From Archilochus colubris (Eukaryota; Chordata; Aves; Apodiformes; Trochilidae), in assembly GCA_023079485.1 (NCBI GenBank), contig CM041084.1, forward strand, positions 102,776,467-102,840,466: a DNA stretch of 64,000 nt. Direction: 5' to 3'. A model generated the notes under the pieces. It was not told where the DNA came from. It saw only the letters and a list, made by a program, of their open reading frames with translations, and ran no database searches. The position numbers and the translations under genes were made by a program. Shown in pieces: positions 1 through 12,244 of this stretch (positions are counted from its first letter, which is position 1; each line of letters starts with the position of its first letter).

Positions 1-3000
1 CACACATGAGGTCAGGAAATGCCTACTATATCCTTGACAGATGCAGAACAGAGACACAGAGAGACTAAATGCTTTTTCTCAGGTTACAGGACATCTCTGC
101 ATCAGAGTGGGACACAGACCCCTAGATTAATACCCTTACAAGTGGAATTACTTTCCTTCCTCTCAGCTAGTCATTTGAATAGACAATAAATCCTTGTTTA
201 CTTCTAAGAATACATCGAGGACATAAAATATTTCCATTTTTACTGACATTGATGAAAACTAGCATGGACTCGAGACTCAAGATGCAGTATTTCAGCAGGA
301 AAAGTTCAGAAAGGCAGTGAGCACCAGAGCCAGGACATTGTCATGATGTGCCTACCAGCCTCTTTCCAGAGAATGTAATGAGAAGGGAGTTTTTTATACC
401 ATGACAGGTCAAAACCAAACTATTTTGCCCATGGACACCTACAGAATTCAAGCTGTAGCTAAATTCAATTCTTCATTAGAATATGAAGAAAAGGGTAAAG
501 TAGAAATGGGCATATTGTGGAAAACACTGAAATCTGTCATTTCTGTTACACTTGACATCTGTTGCTAAAGAGCCTTGACAAATCATGTTACATATTGACA
601 AAAAGTAATACTGGTGTTCTCCTGTGACATCAGCTGAAATTGAGGGAAATATTGGACTTTGCATGTAGCCTGCAAGTACATTTAGTGTGAAGGATTTTCT
701 TTAGTTACTTAAAATTTTATTTAGAGAAAACAAAAGGCACCTTAGTATTGATAAGAAACTGTTTGGGTTTTTTTCAGTATGGTTTTGGTTTTTAGTACAT
801 TCTTTAAATAGACTAGGAGAGGAATATGGTATTATAATGACCTGTCCAAGGCCACATATAGAACGATTGAATCAAAGTGGGTTAAGATTTAAGACAATTT
901 GATTTCTAACCTAATCTATCATACTATTGTCTGAAGGATCTAAATTATATTTTTGGTGAGAGGCTAAGAATACCTCTAGATTAGTTATCAGTAGCTGTTT
1001 AAATCTCAAGAATATAACACACAACATTGTGGTTTCCACTGCATCTTGTTATACAAGCACCTCCTAAAAAGGATTTCTTTCAACAAGTTGTGAGGTTAAA
1101 GATGTATTAACAATCGCTTATTCAATATATTCCTTCTTCCCTTATTTTTTTTTACTGCCAAAATAACAGAATAGTTATGCAGGAGGGAGCTATGGGTGTC
1201 GGGGGGAAGAAACAAGCAAAAAAAAATTAAAAGCTCTAATAGGAATTCTAAGAGAGAACTTAACTATAGTTGCTTGCACTCTTTCTTACATGATCAGTAG
1301 CAGGCTCTTTTAGTTTACCTCAATATATGCATTGGAATGTGGTCTTTAGAGGGTGGATTTCTAATCAGTGATGGTGCTGACTTCAGTACCTGCTGTGTAG
1401 CCCCAGTAACAGTGACATACCCTGATGGGGGGGGAGGGGGTGAAAGTCTCCATAAAACCATTTGTAAGATCAGAAATGAGTAACACTTGTAAGTCCTTTT
1501 CTCTCCTTCTCCAGAAAGATGTAAAGAGCAGAGCATGTCACTGCACACCCTTACACAGCATTTACATTCAGGTCAAGTCCAAGAACTGGCATTATCTAAA
1601 TATCAACAACCCACTTCTTGCTGTTTGGTGTTGCAGCATTTGGCACAATACAGGATCAGAGTGAGCCAGATCTGTTTCTATTTTAGGATGCACATTGCTA
1701 CACACTAAGCCTTACTTGGTCCAAGGTGGAAGGACAAAATAAAAATTTCTAGCTTTACAACAGCTTTCATATGGCTGCTGAACCAGATTTAGTACCCAAT
1801 ATCCCTCTTGTCTTTGGTCTACTGCAGGTACAAGCAGAGCTAACTGATCCATCAGTTTCTGAGTTGTTTTTTGGCTGGCATGGCTTGTGCTTGGGTCAAT
1901 GTTTCCTTGTGAGTGGTGATACTGAGCTCATGGGTGGGGAGATGCTGAGGGGAACGGTCTGATGCTGACATTTAATAATGAGCTGTAATTCACAGGTGAA
2001 AGAAGAGCATCTATTTAGATGATCTGGCACTCAAAGCACCCTGTTAATATTGGTGGCTGAGGTGTTCTTATTTCCATCTTTGTTTCAAAGAAAATGGTCA
2101 TCTGTTCCCACCATAATCGGTGCCTTGTCCTGTTACAGTCAAAGGTGCCTCCTTGTGTTTTCACTTGTTAGAAATTTTGCTACCATTTTGCTCATAGTAA
2201 TCTTCAATAATCATAACTACTAGGATCTGTTTTTAAAAAGGTGTGCTCTCATTTATGACATAATTATACATCCATAGGCAGCTGAGGGTAAGTAGATCTG
2301 CAAGTACAGCTATTCTGGAGGCAGGCATCCTGAGTAAGCTGAGAAGGTTGAAATCTTTCTGGTACCAACATAATCAACAACACCTCAAAAAGAGAAAATG
2401 GAAACATTTTACACACTCTATTTTAGGAAATCTCTCCTTTCCCTTTCCCTCCCTCCATGCTCACACAAGGTTTATTTTTAAATCTGCAGGCACAGTAGTG
2501 CAATTTTCATCACTATGATTGTCAGTGGCTGTGGAGTGGCAATTTATATTACACTATTATTTTGTAGAAAGCAAACTCAATTCTTCTTTATAAAGAACTT
2601 GCTCCATTAGCAAGCTCAAATTTAATATTATCCCTGTCTATGTTAACTAATATGTTTAAGATTTAATGCAATTTCTGTTGCAATGCAACCTATGCAAAAT
2701 TGGCTAATTTACAACCATTTGTATTCAAAAGCGTATTGGTGCTAAAGAAAGAAAGATACTTCATCACAAATGCTTCATGAGACACAAACATTAATAACGT
2801 TTACACTTGGTGGGGTTTTCTTGCTATTGTAGCTAGTACCACAGTCTCTTTCCAAGCATATTAGCCTTGTTCTGTGCACACACAAGAAATTAATTACAGT
2901 ATCCCAATATTTGTGGTGATTTTTCACTTCAGAAGACGTAAATCCTTACTGAAGCTGCCAAAATAATTTCCTCTAATTATGTTTGAATAGATAGCATTGG

Positions 3001-3583
3001 CTGGTTCAAAGCACTCCATCTATGCTTCCTGTAAAGCTACCTCCAGCAGCCTCTAGGGAGCATGCACAGCTCCCAAGGACCAGATCAGGAACTGGAGCTC
3101 CCATTTTCTGTGCTCTTTGCTGTAACTGAGTAAGGTTTCTGACATAATCTGAGATAGGTGGTACAAATAACGCCACTTCAACTTCTGAACTGGCATCACT
3201 AGCTTTGGAATAAGATCACACCATCATATCCTGGACCCATAAATTACAGATATAATATCAGCACTATCTTTCAACTGCAAACACCATGCTTATAGAGTAT
3301 TTTAAGTACTTCCTTTTACAGTAAATATCAGAAACAAGCTGTGTGCAAAGATTCAAGGAGGGTCATGTCTTCTGTGGTAATTTTGTCTTCTCTACTTTTT
3401 ACCATAAAGCCTAATATGGTAGACACAACTCTACTACAGCCTTGAGAAGAAAAAGGGATTCTGACCTCCTGGGCTAGCCAGTGGATGAGAAGCCAAGAAA
3501 GCTTTCTGACCCATGTACCACTCCCAAGATGTAAGGGAAGTGTCCTTGCTGATGTTTGTTTGTAACATTGTCTATTCAATCAG
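1..3583. other. Unique non-coding sequence
   Basis: AT-rich single-copy-looking sequence with no recognisable gene or repeat family. A G-rich run lies at about 1425-1441. Short open frames here, for example at 1771-1962, show no domain I recognise and no convincing splice context. The part around 2440-2960 has the long AT-rich, low-CpG texture often seen in conserved non-coding DNA, but this cannot be tested from one sequence. Confidence 0.5.
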
Positions 3584-3748
3584 ATGCTGCCCTATTAATG
3601 ATCACCAGCACTAGCACATTGGTACCCAGCACATCGGTGCCACCAGAGGAACGTCAGAGGAAAGCAGTCAGTGCCAAGCTCCTCTCAGGCACCATCACTG
3701 TCACGGTGACAGAGCAAATCCGAATGGATCAGCCTGATGTAACACTGT
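3584..3748 (+). other. Candidate isolated exon, unknown gene
   Basis: The plus-strand frame is open from about 3556 to 3868. Within it an exon-like block follows a plausible acceptor (pyrimidine-leaning tract ending in CAATCAG at 3577-3583). It can end at a donor-like GTAAAG starting at 3749. That gives 165 nt, a multiple of three, starting in split-codon phase. The predicted peptide is Ser/Thr/Val-rich (contains STLVPSTSVPPEERQRK and GTITVTVTEQ). The block keeps several CpGs while flanking DNA has few. All minus-strand frames are interrupted here. I do not recognise the protein. It could equally be an old degraded repeat or a chance open frame. Confidence 0.22.
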
Positions 3749-3771
3749 GTAAAGGCATTACCTGTGTTGTA

Positions 3772-6509
3772 CCAACAATACTGATCTCACCTCAGATACA
3801 AAAATTTTATTCTGATAAGAAAGTGGGGGTGGAGGGAAAGGATGGAGAAGGTTGTTTTTTTTTTGAGTAAGTAAATGTAAGGAGAGGAAAGATGATGAAA
3901 AATTCCTTCAATGAAAATTTGTTTGATGTAGGAGTATGGTGCTCTGCTACTGAGATAAAAGTATGATAATCAGCTGGGAAATATATATGTGAAAAATGTA
4001 TGAAGTTCTTACATTAAATTAGTGAACTACACTAAAGTGGAGAAATAACTAAAGAAACAACTTTTGGACACCATCAAAGTCAGTCAGGAGCCTCTGAATC
4101 AAGACAAAAGGACAGAGATTACTGTTGCCTTCAGAATTTACCCTGCCATCAAAGGAAGACACCCTATGGCTCGCTTTTAAGGAAAACCTACTTCAGCGAT
4201 TTGCATTTTGCCTTGCTTCTCTTGTTCCTTTAAAATAACATTTAAAATAGCATTTACTATGAAGAATGAAGCTGGAAGTCCTGAGTGACACTTCTGAACA
4301 GGTTTGCTGATTGTAAATAGTGTACTTAGTTCTCATTTACACTGATGACCTAGCAATAGAAAGGGGCCATCACCTTGGTTTAATGTAAATTTGCAGTCAC
4401 TTTCATCCTCTGCTTTCAACGGGGAGAAAATGCTCTGAGTGAATGGTAGGAGTCTTGATATGCTTTAGGTCAGCATTCTACAATGAGTGGTTCTTGGACT
4501 GTGACTAGAATGCAAAAAAATCCCAAGTATGAAAAAAAAAAAAAAAAAAAGTGCCTCAATTTCCAAACGTACACAAGAAAATAAAACACACCTTGAAAGT
4601 AAGGGAGATTAACTTGAAAAGCTGACTTAAACATAAAAAGCTCTATCTACTTTTTGTTGGTTTAAACTGTAGCAATGGAGAACAGACGTTTTCTTGAATT
4701 GTTTCTTTTTTAAGGCTAAATTTTAAAAAATTAATGATTGTTTAGATAAAATGTTTGCCATGCTCTTGCTCTAGACACTGAGATTTAGGAACAAATGGGT
4801 AAAAACAAGGGGCACTGGAAGGGGGTGCATGCATGCTTATGTAGAATGACTTAAGTCACTCTATTTTCATTAAGAAAATTAAACACTGAACATCTGTGTA
4901 GTATGGCTTTGTAGAATCCGCTGTATAGAGCAGCCCTATAACTTTCAACCCAGAATAGAGCTCTTCCTTCCCAGTTTGCCAGTAATGCCTAGGCAATGCT
5001 ACCAATCATTTTTGTCACTGAATAATGAAAAATCCTTGTAACCAAGAAGCTACCAAAGATGTATCATGGGCCACCATGATGAGAGCACATGCCACATCAC
5101 TTGCTTCTCTTTCCTGTGTCTCCATGATGTAGATGAGGTCTATAGTTAGAGTTTGCTATTTTGCAACATAGTGTCTGAAACGAATGAAAAGTTTGGCACT
5201 TTTCACGTGTTAAGCAGATATATTTCCCCTGCTACTACATTCCTCACCACACATTAGGTGTTAGAATGCACAGAACATTGCAGGCGAGATGGGTGTTGTT
5301 TCTACAAAAATAAAAACTGTGAAATGGAGATATTTGGTTTTTTAATGATTTAGAATAAAGCGTATTTTTGGATCATCCAGAAAATCTTTGTGACTTCCTT
5401 AAAAATAAAAAAGCAACAAGTTCTGCCTTCTTTTTCTACTCATGCTATAACGATTTAAATTTCTCAAAGCATATGGTGAGAATCAGAATTATCCCTTTTC
5501 CACCTACTGCTCACAATTTCTTGCCTACTGATTTCAGCACCTAATCTATAGTGCTAAAACCAATTAGTGATACATCAAAGGTTTTTGCAGTTGTAAATTT
5601 TGGACTACTACAGAACATTAGCACATGAGCAACTCATTATCAGCACAGATATATGTGATCTTTGATCCATGTGATAAAAGATACTTTCAAAATATGTTTT
5701 CTTTGGCAACTTTATAATCTCCTAATTGAGGAAAAAAAGCTAATTATGTAGTCCTTCACAAGGCTGGAATCTGCTGTAATAAGGATTGTACACAAAAACT
5801 AAGTTGTAAATGAGAAAGGTTAGTTTTACTTTTCTCTTCAGAAATTTTTGCTTTCTAAAGTTGTAGAAAGTTATTTTTCATAGATCATATGCTCTAAAGA
5901 ATGATTTTAGGTTTCAAGGAGTTTGCTGGATTAATATTGTGAACAAAGCTTCAGTCCCACAGATGTGCTTAACTTTTATCACAAAGCAGCCCTTCCAAAG
6001 TTAATGAAACTAAGTCATGTCAAGTAATACCAGGCATCAAAGCATAAATTAGTAAATCCCATGTTCTCCTGTTGGCTGGTGGCCCGGTATGCCTCTCTTT
6101 TTTTCATGAAGTATGTGGAACTAAAGCAAATCATGAAATTGATGGTGAAGCAGCATATTGTATGCTTTACTGTTCAGACATCTTGATAGGATATTCATTT
6201 TCTCCAGCCATTCCCCATCCCTCCACAAATTCCTCGTGTAGTCAGATATAAAAATAACAAATGGAACACTGCCATTTGGTATTAGATCACCAGGAACACT
6301 TATTTATAGTCTTTTTCTTCCCTGGAGAGGTATTTTTTCATCCTTTAGAAGTTGTGTCCAAGCTCGGCGTGTATCAGCCTGGGTTACTTTTGATGGTGCA
6401 TCAGGAGAGAAAGAAAAATTGCTTGGAGCTGACTGAAATGTAATGGACTGGACATGTTTAGTGTGATTTGTTGCAATCACACTCCAAAGTGATCTGGTAG
6501 AATAGTCTT
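3772..6509. other. Unique non-coding sequence
   Basis: No gene or repeat family is recognised. An uninterrupted A19 run lies at 4532-4550. The rest is AT-rich unique sequence. The open frame at 6261-6443 resembles no family I know. Confidence 0.5.
4532..4550 (+). repeat. Poly-A mononucleotide run (A19)
   Basis: Nineteen consecutive A residues with no recognisable retroposon body on the 5' side. A simple repeat; a retroposon tail cannot be excluded. Confidence 0.85.
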
Positions 6510-6695
6510 AGAACAGAAAAAAAAGAAGGTGAAAAGAGGGGAAAGGTGAGAATGGAGAGGAGAGGCCAAGAAAAAGTAGAGAGGGAGGGACAGAAGGAAG
6601 AAAGGGAGAAAGGGAGGAAAGGAAGAATGAAAGGGAGAGAAAAAAGGGAGGGACAGAGAAAAGGAAGGGAGGGAGTAAACGAGGTGAAAGAGAGT
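6510..6695 (+). repeat. Imperfect purine-rich (GGAAG/GGGA) low-complexity tract
   Basis: About 185 bases almost free of pyrimidines on the plus strand, mixing GGGAGG, GAAAGG and AAAGGGAG motifs. It produces spurious Phe/Ser/Pro-rich open frames on the minus strand that should not be read as genes. Asymmetric purine tracts of this kind can form triplex structures. Confidence 0.85.
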
Positions 6696-6760
6696 CCTTC
6701 CTCCTGCCCATGAAGTCAGACCAAGCTGCTTAGATTGGACACTGAGGCATTTTAATTTCA

Positions 6761-6785
6761 CAGAATCACAGAATCACATAGGAAT
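6761..6785 (-). mobile_element. Possible CR1 3'-tip fragment
   Basis: Two tandem copies of the CR1-type 8-mer (CACAGAAT CACAGAAT CACATAGGAA) match the terminal 8-mers of a minus-strand CR1, but the diagnostic GGTTGGAAGGGACC block does not follow. It is either a very short decayed CR1 tip or a chance simple repeat. Confidence 0.35.
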
Positions 6786-6789
6786 TTCC

Positions 6790-8461
6790 TGCGTAAGTAA
6801 ATGCAGTAACTAACTTAGGGAAGACATGAAGGCAGTGACCCCGGATGCTGTGCACAATCAGAATCATTTATTGTGTGGCACTCAAGACTTGTCCCAATAT
6901 CTATTGATAGACCTGCAATTTACACCTCAAAGAGCTCTTTCTACTAACATAAAGCCTTATCTACCTGTTCCCACCAGAGGCACCTGGTACCAGGACATAA
7001 CATCATCCAGATGGCAAATTCCTTAAGTTATTTACAGCTCCTTGTTCTTCTTCAGGGTCAGTGAGTGCCAGAGAATTTGCAGCACTCCTCTGTCCCACTC
7101 AGGCCTTCTCCTCTGCTGTTCTCCTACAACTGATCTCCAGTGATCCAGAGAAAGAAATAGAAGCTCTTTGCTACAGCTGTAACACTTTGCTACGAGAATG
7201 ACAGAAATTTATTCAAGATTTTTTCACTCATGAGAAAATTTTTCTAATCACCATTTGCAGGAGATGGCTCCCTACATTCTAGTTTCCTTGGGGTATAGGG
7301 GGGACTCTCATTTTTTAATGCTTATTTTACTGATGAAGGGAAAACACTAGAAAAAAAAAAGAAAAGGAAAAAAGAAAAAAAACCCATGCATATGTACTGA
7401 AATTATTTCTTAACCTGTGTTCACATCAGGTTATTTCCCTTTTTCAGTTTTTGAACTATAAAGGTACTCTTGAAAGAAGCCTTTGGGGCATCATCCCCCA
7501 AGTTGGGGTATTCCACAACCCCTTTTCCCAACTGCGACTCCCACACTTACTCTGATAAACAGCACAGGAAGCTTTTCACATTGCCTTATTTATTTACCAA
7601 GGTTCTTCATATCTCATTAATGTCCAGAAAAGACACTTCCTGATAGAATCACAGTTTGAATATCACTGGTACATTCTGATTATGACGGTAGGTGAGTCCA
7701 TAGTGAGATTTTTTTTTTCTGAATTGCTTCTCCAGATTTATTGAAACCCTCTAATATGACTACTGGAATATCTACATTAAAACACAATTAAATGATCTGA
7801 TCTCCTTATTCATCTCTCCTGCTGAATGGCACAGAATAAATCTAATTCAAAAACTATTCCTCTGGTTCAGTGTCAGACACACAGATTTATATATTCCTCC
7901 TCCCTTTTCAAGACACCCACTTCCCCTAAATTTCATTTTCTCTCCATGCAATAAAGAACGAAATAACATTGATTTGTTTTTTACTTAATTCTTATTTTTT
8001 TCCTTGTGTGCCTCTCTGACATGACAGTGAATAACATCATAAACCAGAAAAAAAATTACCTAGCACGTCCATATTGATTCATCTAATTATATCTCTTTTC
8101 TCTAAACAAAGTTGTTTGCTTGGATGTGACTGGCAAACCAGAGTGGTTTGTGCTCAATGTGGGCAGAGAATCTGGGTCCCAGTGCTTGTCCTGACCCACA
8201 GGGGAGTTTTATACAGCAAGCAGGGATTGTATCAGAGCATGGTAGGGTTGACTCCTGTCTGAAGGCAACTATGCCTTCTAGATCTGTCTAACAAAGAAAT
8301 ACTTTCTAGTAGACAATTTTCTATGTGGGGCTCACCTTTAGTCCTTGTGGCCGGGCCCCACAATTAGGGGAAGTTTTGTGATGGACAAGCCAAGGCTGAG
8401 CCTATGAGTGGATGTTCCTGTGTGGTACCCTCAGGCCAAGTTAGTGGTTTTTCATACCTAC
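6790..8461. other. Unique non-coding sequence
   Basis: No gene recognised. An A/G-rich tract lies at about 7345-7382. The stretch at about 8140-8440 is less AT-rich and contains a GGGGCTCACC...GGGCCCCACAATTAGGGG segment that could be an old repeat, but I cannot name a family. Confidence 0.45.
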
Positions 8462-8486
8462 TTTTTTTTTTTTTTTTTTTTTTTTT
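8462..8486 (+). repeat. Poly-T run (T25)
   Basis: Twenty-five consecutive T residues, immediately followed by CAG. The combination resembles an extreme polypyrimidine tract plus splice acceptor on the plus strand, next to a stretch open in both directions. Equally it is a plain mononucleotide microsatellite. Confidence 0.9.
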
Positions 8487-8530
8487 CAGATTTACAACTC
8501 TGAAAAGGCAAGGAAACGAGAAAATCATAC

Positions 8531-8719
8531 CTGTGAATCTGGTCTGTTGCTGTCATCTGCAATTTTTAAAGTTACAGTGAAAGTCAGTGGCACATCAGGA
8601 CGCTCAGGTACCTTGGATATTCGCTTTAGGAAATCCTCTCCCTTCACTGCCCAGTACCAGCTCCTACTTCTTACACACTGGTCGTTGCTGCAGCTCACTT
8701 GGGGACCTTTTGGGAAGAG
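8531..8719 (-). other. Candidate isolated exon, unknown gene
   Basis: On the minus strand a 189-nt block (63 codons, phase 0 at both ends) lies between an acceptor-like TGTCAG and the donor-like CAG|GTATGA at 8530-8525. The peptide looks protein-like: it has a Cys pair in SCSNDQC, an aromatic SWYWAVKGEDFLKRI segment, and an alternating beta-strand-like PLTFTVTLKIADD near the end. The block is richer in G+C than its surroundings. Against it, the opposite strand is also open over about 8487-8719 after a T25-CAG. An upstream in-frame stop forces the downstream acceptor. I cannot assign a family. If real, it is one exon of a gene with large introns transcribed from the minus strand. Confidence 0.3.
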
Positions 8720-8744
8720 CTGACACAATACAGCAGATGGTACT

Positions 8745-10680
8745 TACCCTGAAAAATATTATTTGACTTCAGTGTGGCCAACAGTTCAATAGAAGTATGT
8801 TGCTGCCAGATGAATTCCTTGCCATCCAAACAAGCAAAAGTGGGATCTTGGAGTCCCAAAATTACTTATAAATTGAATTTTTAATCTATTTTCTAAAAAT
8901 CTGGTTCACATATTTGGTTTCTGTTTGATCAGTCTTGAAAGAGGAGAAGGAGAGGGAGAAATCCAATGACATGAACCACTCATGACTGCTGTAAAGAGGC
9001 AGTGTTTAACCAAATAACAAAGTTCAATACAGCATAAATGCACTAGTTGTTTTCAAAGCTATAGCTTGAAAACTCAGCTAGTGTCCAAACCTGCCTTGTG
9101 TCCTTCCTTGAGAAACAGAATTAAAATGGGTTAACACACACACACACACACATATATGTATATATAAACATATACACACAAGTATATATACATCCAACTA
9201 TAAGGAGTTTCTTAATGAAAAACACATTCTATAAATATTTTTTGACTCTGCCTAAACCCAGAACTTTCACATTTTTAAAGGACTCTGCTGTTATATGCTA
9301 CATTGCTTTATTTCTAACAGATTTCTAACACAGTAACACTTTCCTTCTACTTAGATATACTTATGTACATATTCTCTCCTCTAAAATTGCCTCTTTTTAT
9401 TTGATTGGGTTTTATATGCTTAAAATTCACTTTAGTTAGATCTTACACATTAATTTGTCTGTTTTAATGACAGAAATGGTGTAGGTACATCTTAGATATT
9501 AATTATTTTTTTTTCATTAATGCGGAAAAGGCAGAATATATTTAAAATATAAGCATCTGGGCAGTTACAAGTAAATTATAACTTTGAACTCAGTAACAAA
9601 GGTAAAACCCTGAAGTTTTGTTACACTGGGAGGAGATTAGCTGTTGTGAAAAAGCTGAAGAACAAATGAGCTAAGTTTACTACTCCAGCAAGCAATGGAT
9701 TCATATATATATCTTGTCTATAACAACAGATCTGTTCATTTTCATACAGAATATTGTAGCCCACTTTTTAAAAAACTAAAGCCTTCTGCTCTGACACATT
9801 TTCATCAGATGAACCAGCCTTTTTCTAAGGCTTTTCTTTATTTTTTTAATCAGGTGCAGCTGAGCCCATTTACACTCAAACACTTCAGCAGAAAAATCTA
9901 GCAGTGCCCCTTGTTTCTTCTCATCTAAGGAGAGGACTCTTTGACCTCAGAATTGGAGATCCCATCTGGAATACCTCCTGGGGTTTAATCTTGACTCCAC
10001 CTGCCATCTGCATCCCTCTGCATCCCTTTGGGCAGAGCCAGGCTTGCAGTGGTGTCACCTGGAACATGTGTCCACAGGGGCATCAAAGCACAGACACCTC
10101 CCTTCGAAGCCTCCCAAACTGGCATCTGAACAAACTTGTCCTGATTCTCCTCTTGTGCAAATTAGACATTGGTGTCATTCCCCTGCCTTGGAGGAGTTAT
10201 TCCTGATTTTCCCTGAGGCAAGGGAGACATCAGTCCCTATGTCACCTGTGGCAAGGACAATTTATTATAGTGGATATTTCAATCCTTTCTTCCTCAGCAA
10301 CATTTCTCAGCATTTCCAGAGTACCCTGAAAATCTGATGCAGCTAGGCTTTCCACCAGCATATATAAGCTTAACAGAGATAAAACAGTTACAGGCAGGAA
10401 AAAAAATTATATGTATTAGCCTCTTTACCTGATCCCAGATTAGCTGTTACTTAAAATTCTTCAATGAGTGTTTTTGGTAAACATACCAGCCTGTAGCTTG
10501 CCCAGGACTAAGTTGTTCTATTTTTTGGTATTGTTTTTACTCACAATTTGCACCCAGGTGGTAGATTGCCCCCATGGTTGCCTTTCTGCCCAAGACTCCC
10601 TGACTTGCAGCAGGGTTTTCAGCTCATCACAGAGGAGTGTTGCCACCCATATTTATGTAAATATATGTTCACAAACATTT
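8745..10680. other. Unique non-coding sequence
   Basis: Mostly AT-rich unique sequence with a CA/TA compound microsatellite at 9133-9191. The less AT-rich part at about 9890-10340 is open for about 100 codons in overlapping frames but has no recognisable domain, and may be an old repeat I cannot name. Confidence 0.45.
9133..9191 (+). repeat. Compound (CA)n/(TA)n microsatellite
   Basis: About nine CA units run into TATATGTATATATA and CACACA segments. Dinucleotide simple repeat, likely length-polymorphic. Confidence 0.9.
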
Positions 10681-11215
10681 TCATAGAATCATAGAATGAT
10701 TTGGGTTGGAAGGGACCTTAAATATCATCAAGATCCAACCCCCCTGTTTGGGCAGGGACACCTTCCAGTAGGCCAGGTTGCAGAGAGCTTTATCCAATCT
10801 GGCCTTAAACACATTCAGGGAAGAAGCATCAACAACCTCCCTAGACAGACTATTCCAGTATTTTACGACCCTCATGGTGAAGAATATTTTCCTAATATCT
10901 AACCTTAATCTCCTCTCTTCCAGTTTAAAGCCATTACCCCTTGTCCTGTCACTGCATGTCCTTGTAAGCAGTCCCACCTCAGCTTTCCTGGAGCCCCCTT
11001 CAGGTACTGGAAGGCCACTACGAGGTTTTCCCAGAGCCTTCTCTTCTCCAGGCTGAACTCTCATCCTATCTTCCTAGGACTTGTACTCCAGCCCTTTCAT
11101 CATCTCTGTGTCCCTTCTCTGGACCCTCTCCAAGAGGTCTGTATCTTTCTTGTGCTGAGGGCTCCAAACCTGTCCACATTACTCCAAGTGGGGCCCCAAA
11201 ATAGCAGAATAGATG
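10681..11215 (-). mobile_element. CR1 LINE, 5'-truncated, minus strand
   Basis: The element begins at its 3' tip with the CR1 8-mers (TCATAGAATCATAGAATG) and GGTTGGAAGGGACCTTAAA. Read on the minus strand it continues into the end of ORF2, the reverse-transcriptase protein. Minus-strand frames retain CR1 ORF2 C-terminal motifs such as LRLDIRKIFFTMRVVKYWNSL. The homology fades near 11215, about 530 bp from the tip, as expected for the 5'-truncated copies CR1 usually leaves. A small indel breaks the frame upstream of the SDRTRGNG-like motif. Dead copy. Confidence 0.9.
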
Positions 11216-12244
11216 GGCAAAGACTTGGGACATGCAGACATTGATCCTGCTGCCTCTCACAACCTAAGCAAGCACTCTACAACTTGAGCTAACTTGCAGT
11301 TTAACCCAAGCCCAAATGGGATCCAGAAAGCACCCAAACTGCTCAACCTTGGGCTGTCTGTTCAGGTACTGGCCAGCCTCTGTTTTATCTTTGTTTCTTA
11401 GCAAGGTTATTTGCTTTGATCACCACTTCCACTGCATGAAGTGGCAACCTCCACATCTCTCAGAGACATCTACACAGCTTATCAGTCCCTGTCTCCTTGC
11501 CTCAACATCACAGTACTCGAAGTCTAGCAAACCTTTCAATCCTTAGGTGATTTCTGCTTTCTCAAAATCCCTGCATCCATTGGTCCCATATCCTTTTCCT
11601 CTCCAGGTCCTTCAAACCAACCAGTGCAAACCTTCCTCCTAGAAAGTCTAAATTCGTATTTCTTTCCTGCTTTTCCACCTTGGCTGTGAGTGTGCTACCT
11701 TGTCCTACTGTGGTGGACATCTGATGGATATATTCTTGCCTTGAGGAGTCCTAGACTGTGTGAAATAGCCTTTCTTCTCAGTCCTGATACTAGTCCTTAG
11801 CAGATGGGGTATGCAAATCAAAACTGAGTTGCATATTTTTTTCAACTTGATTAAAAAACAACAGATTTTTAATAGAATGGCAAAAACTCTCCAGAATAAC
11901 AAATTTCTTGCAAAGAAAGCACCCGTGGTCTAATGTTATGCAAAAAGAAAATACAAAAGATTTTAATGAGGAAAAATGATCCCCTTTTATTGCCTTGTTT
12001 TTAGAAAAGATAATCTATCTGGCCTATTATTTCTCATTAGATAAGCCAATTTAGTAAGAGAAAATTCAAGTGTTTCTCCAGAAATGTAGATATGCATTGA
12101 CATATATATGTGCACATACAATGCTCAGTGAGCAGGTGCTTTTTGCACAATATTTCTGATGGCTGGGCTATACCTTGTCATCCCCCTTTCTGTATGTTTT
12201 CCTTCACTACATCATTTTTACTTTGCTGTTTTCTTCACATCATT
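11216..12244. other. Non-coding sequence between CR1 copies
   Basis: Moderately AT-rich sequence. The first 100-150 bases may continue the decayed CR1 upstream, but no diagnostic block remains. No gene recognised. Confidence 0.45.
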
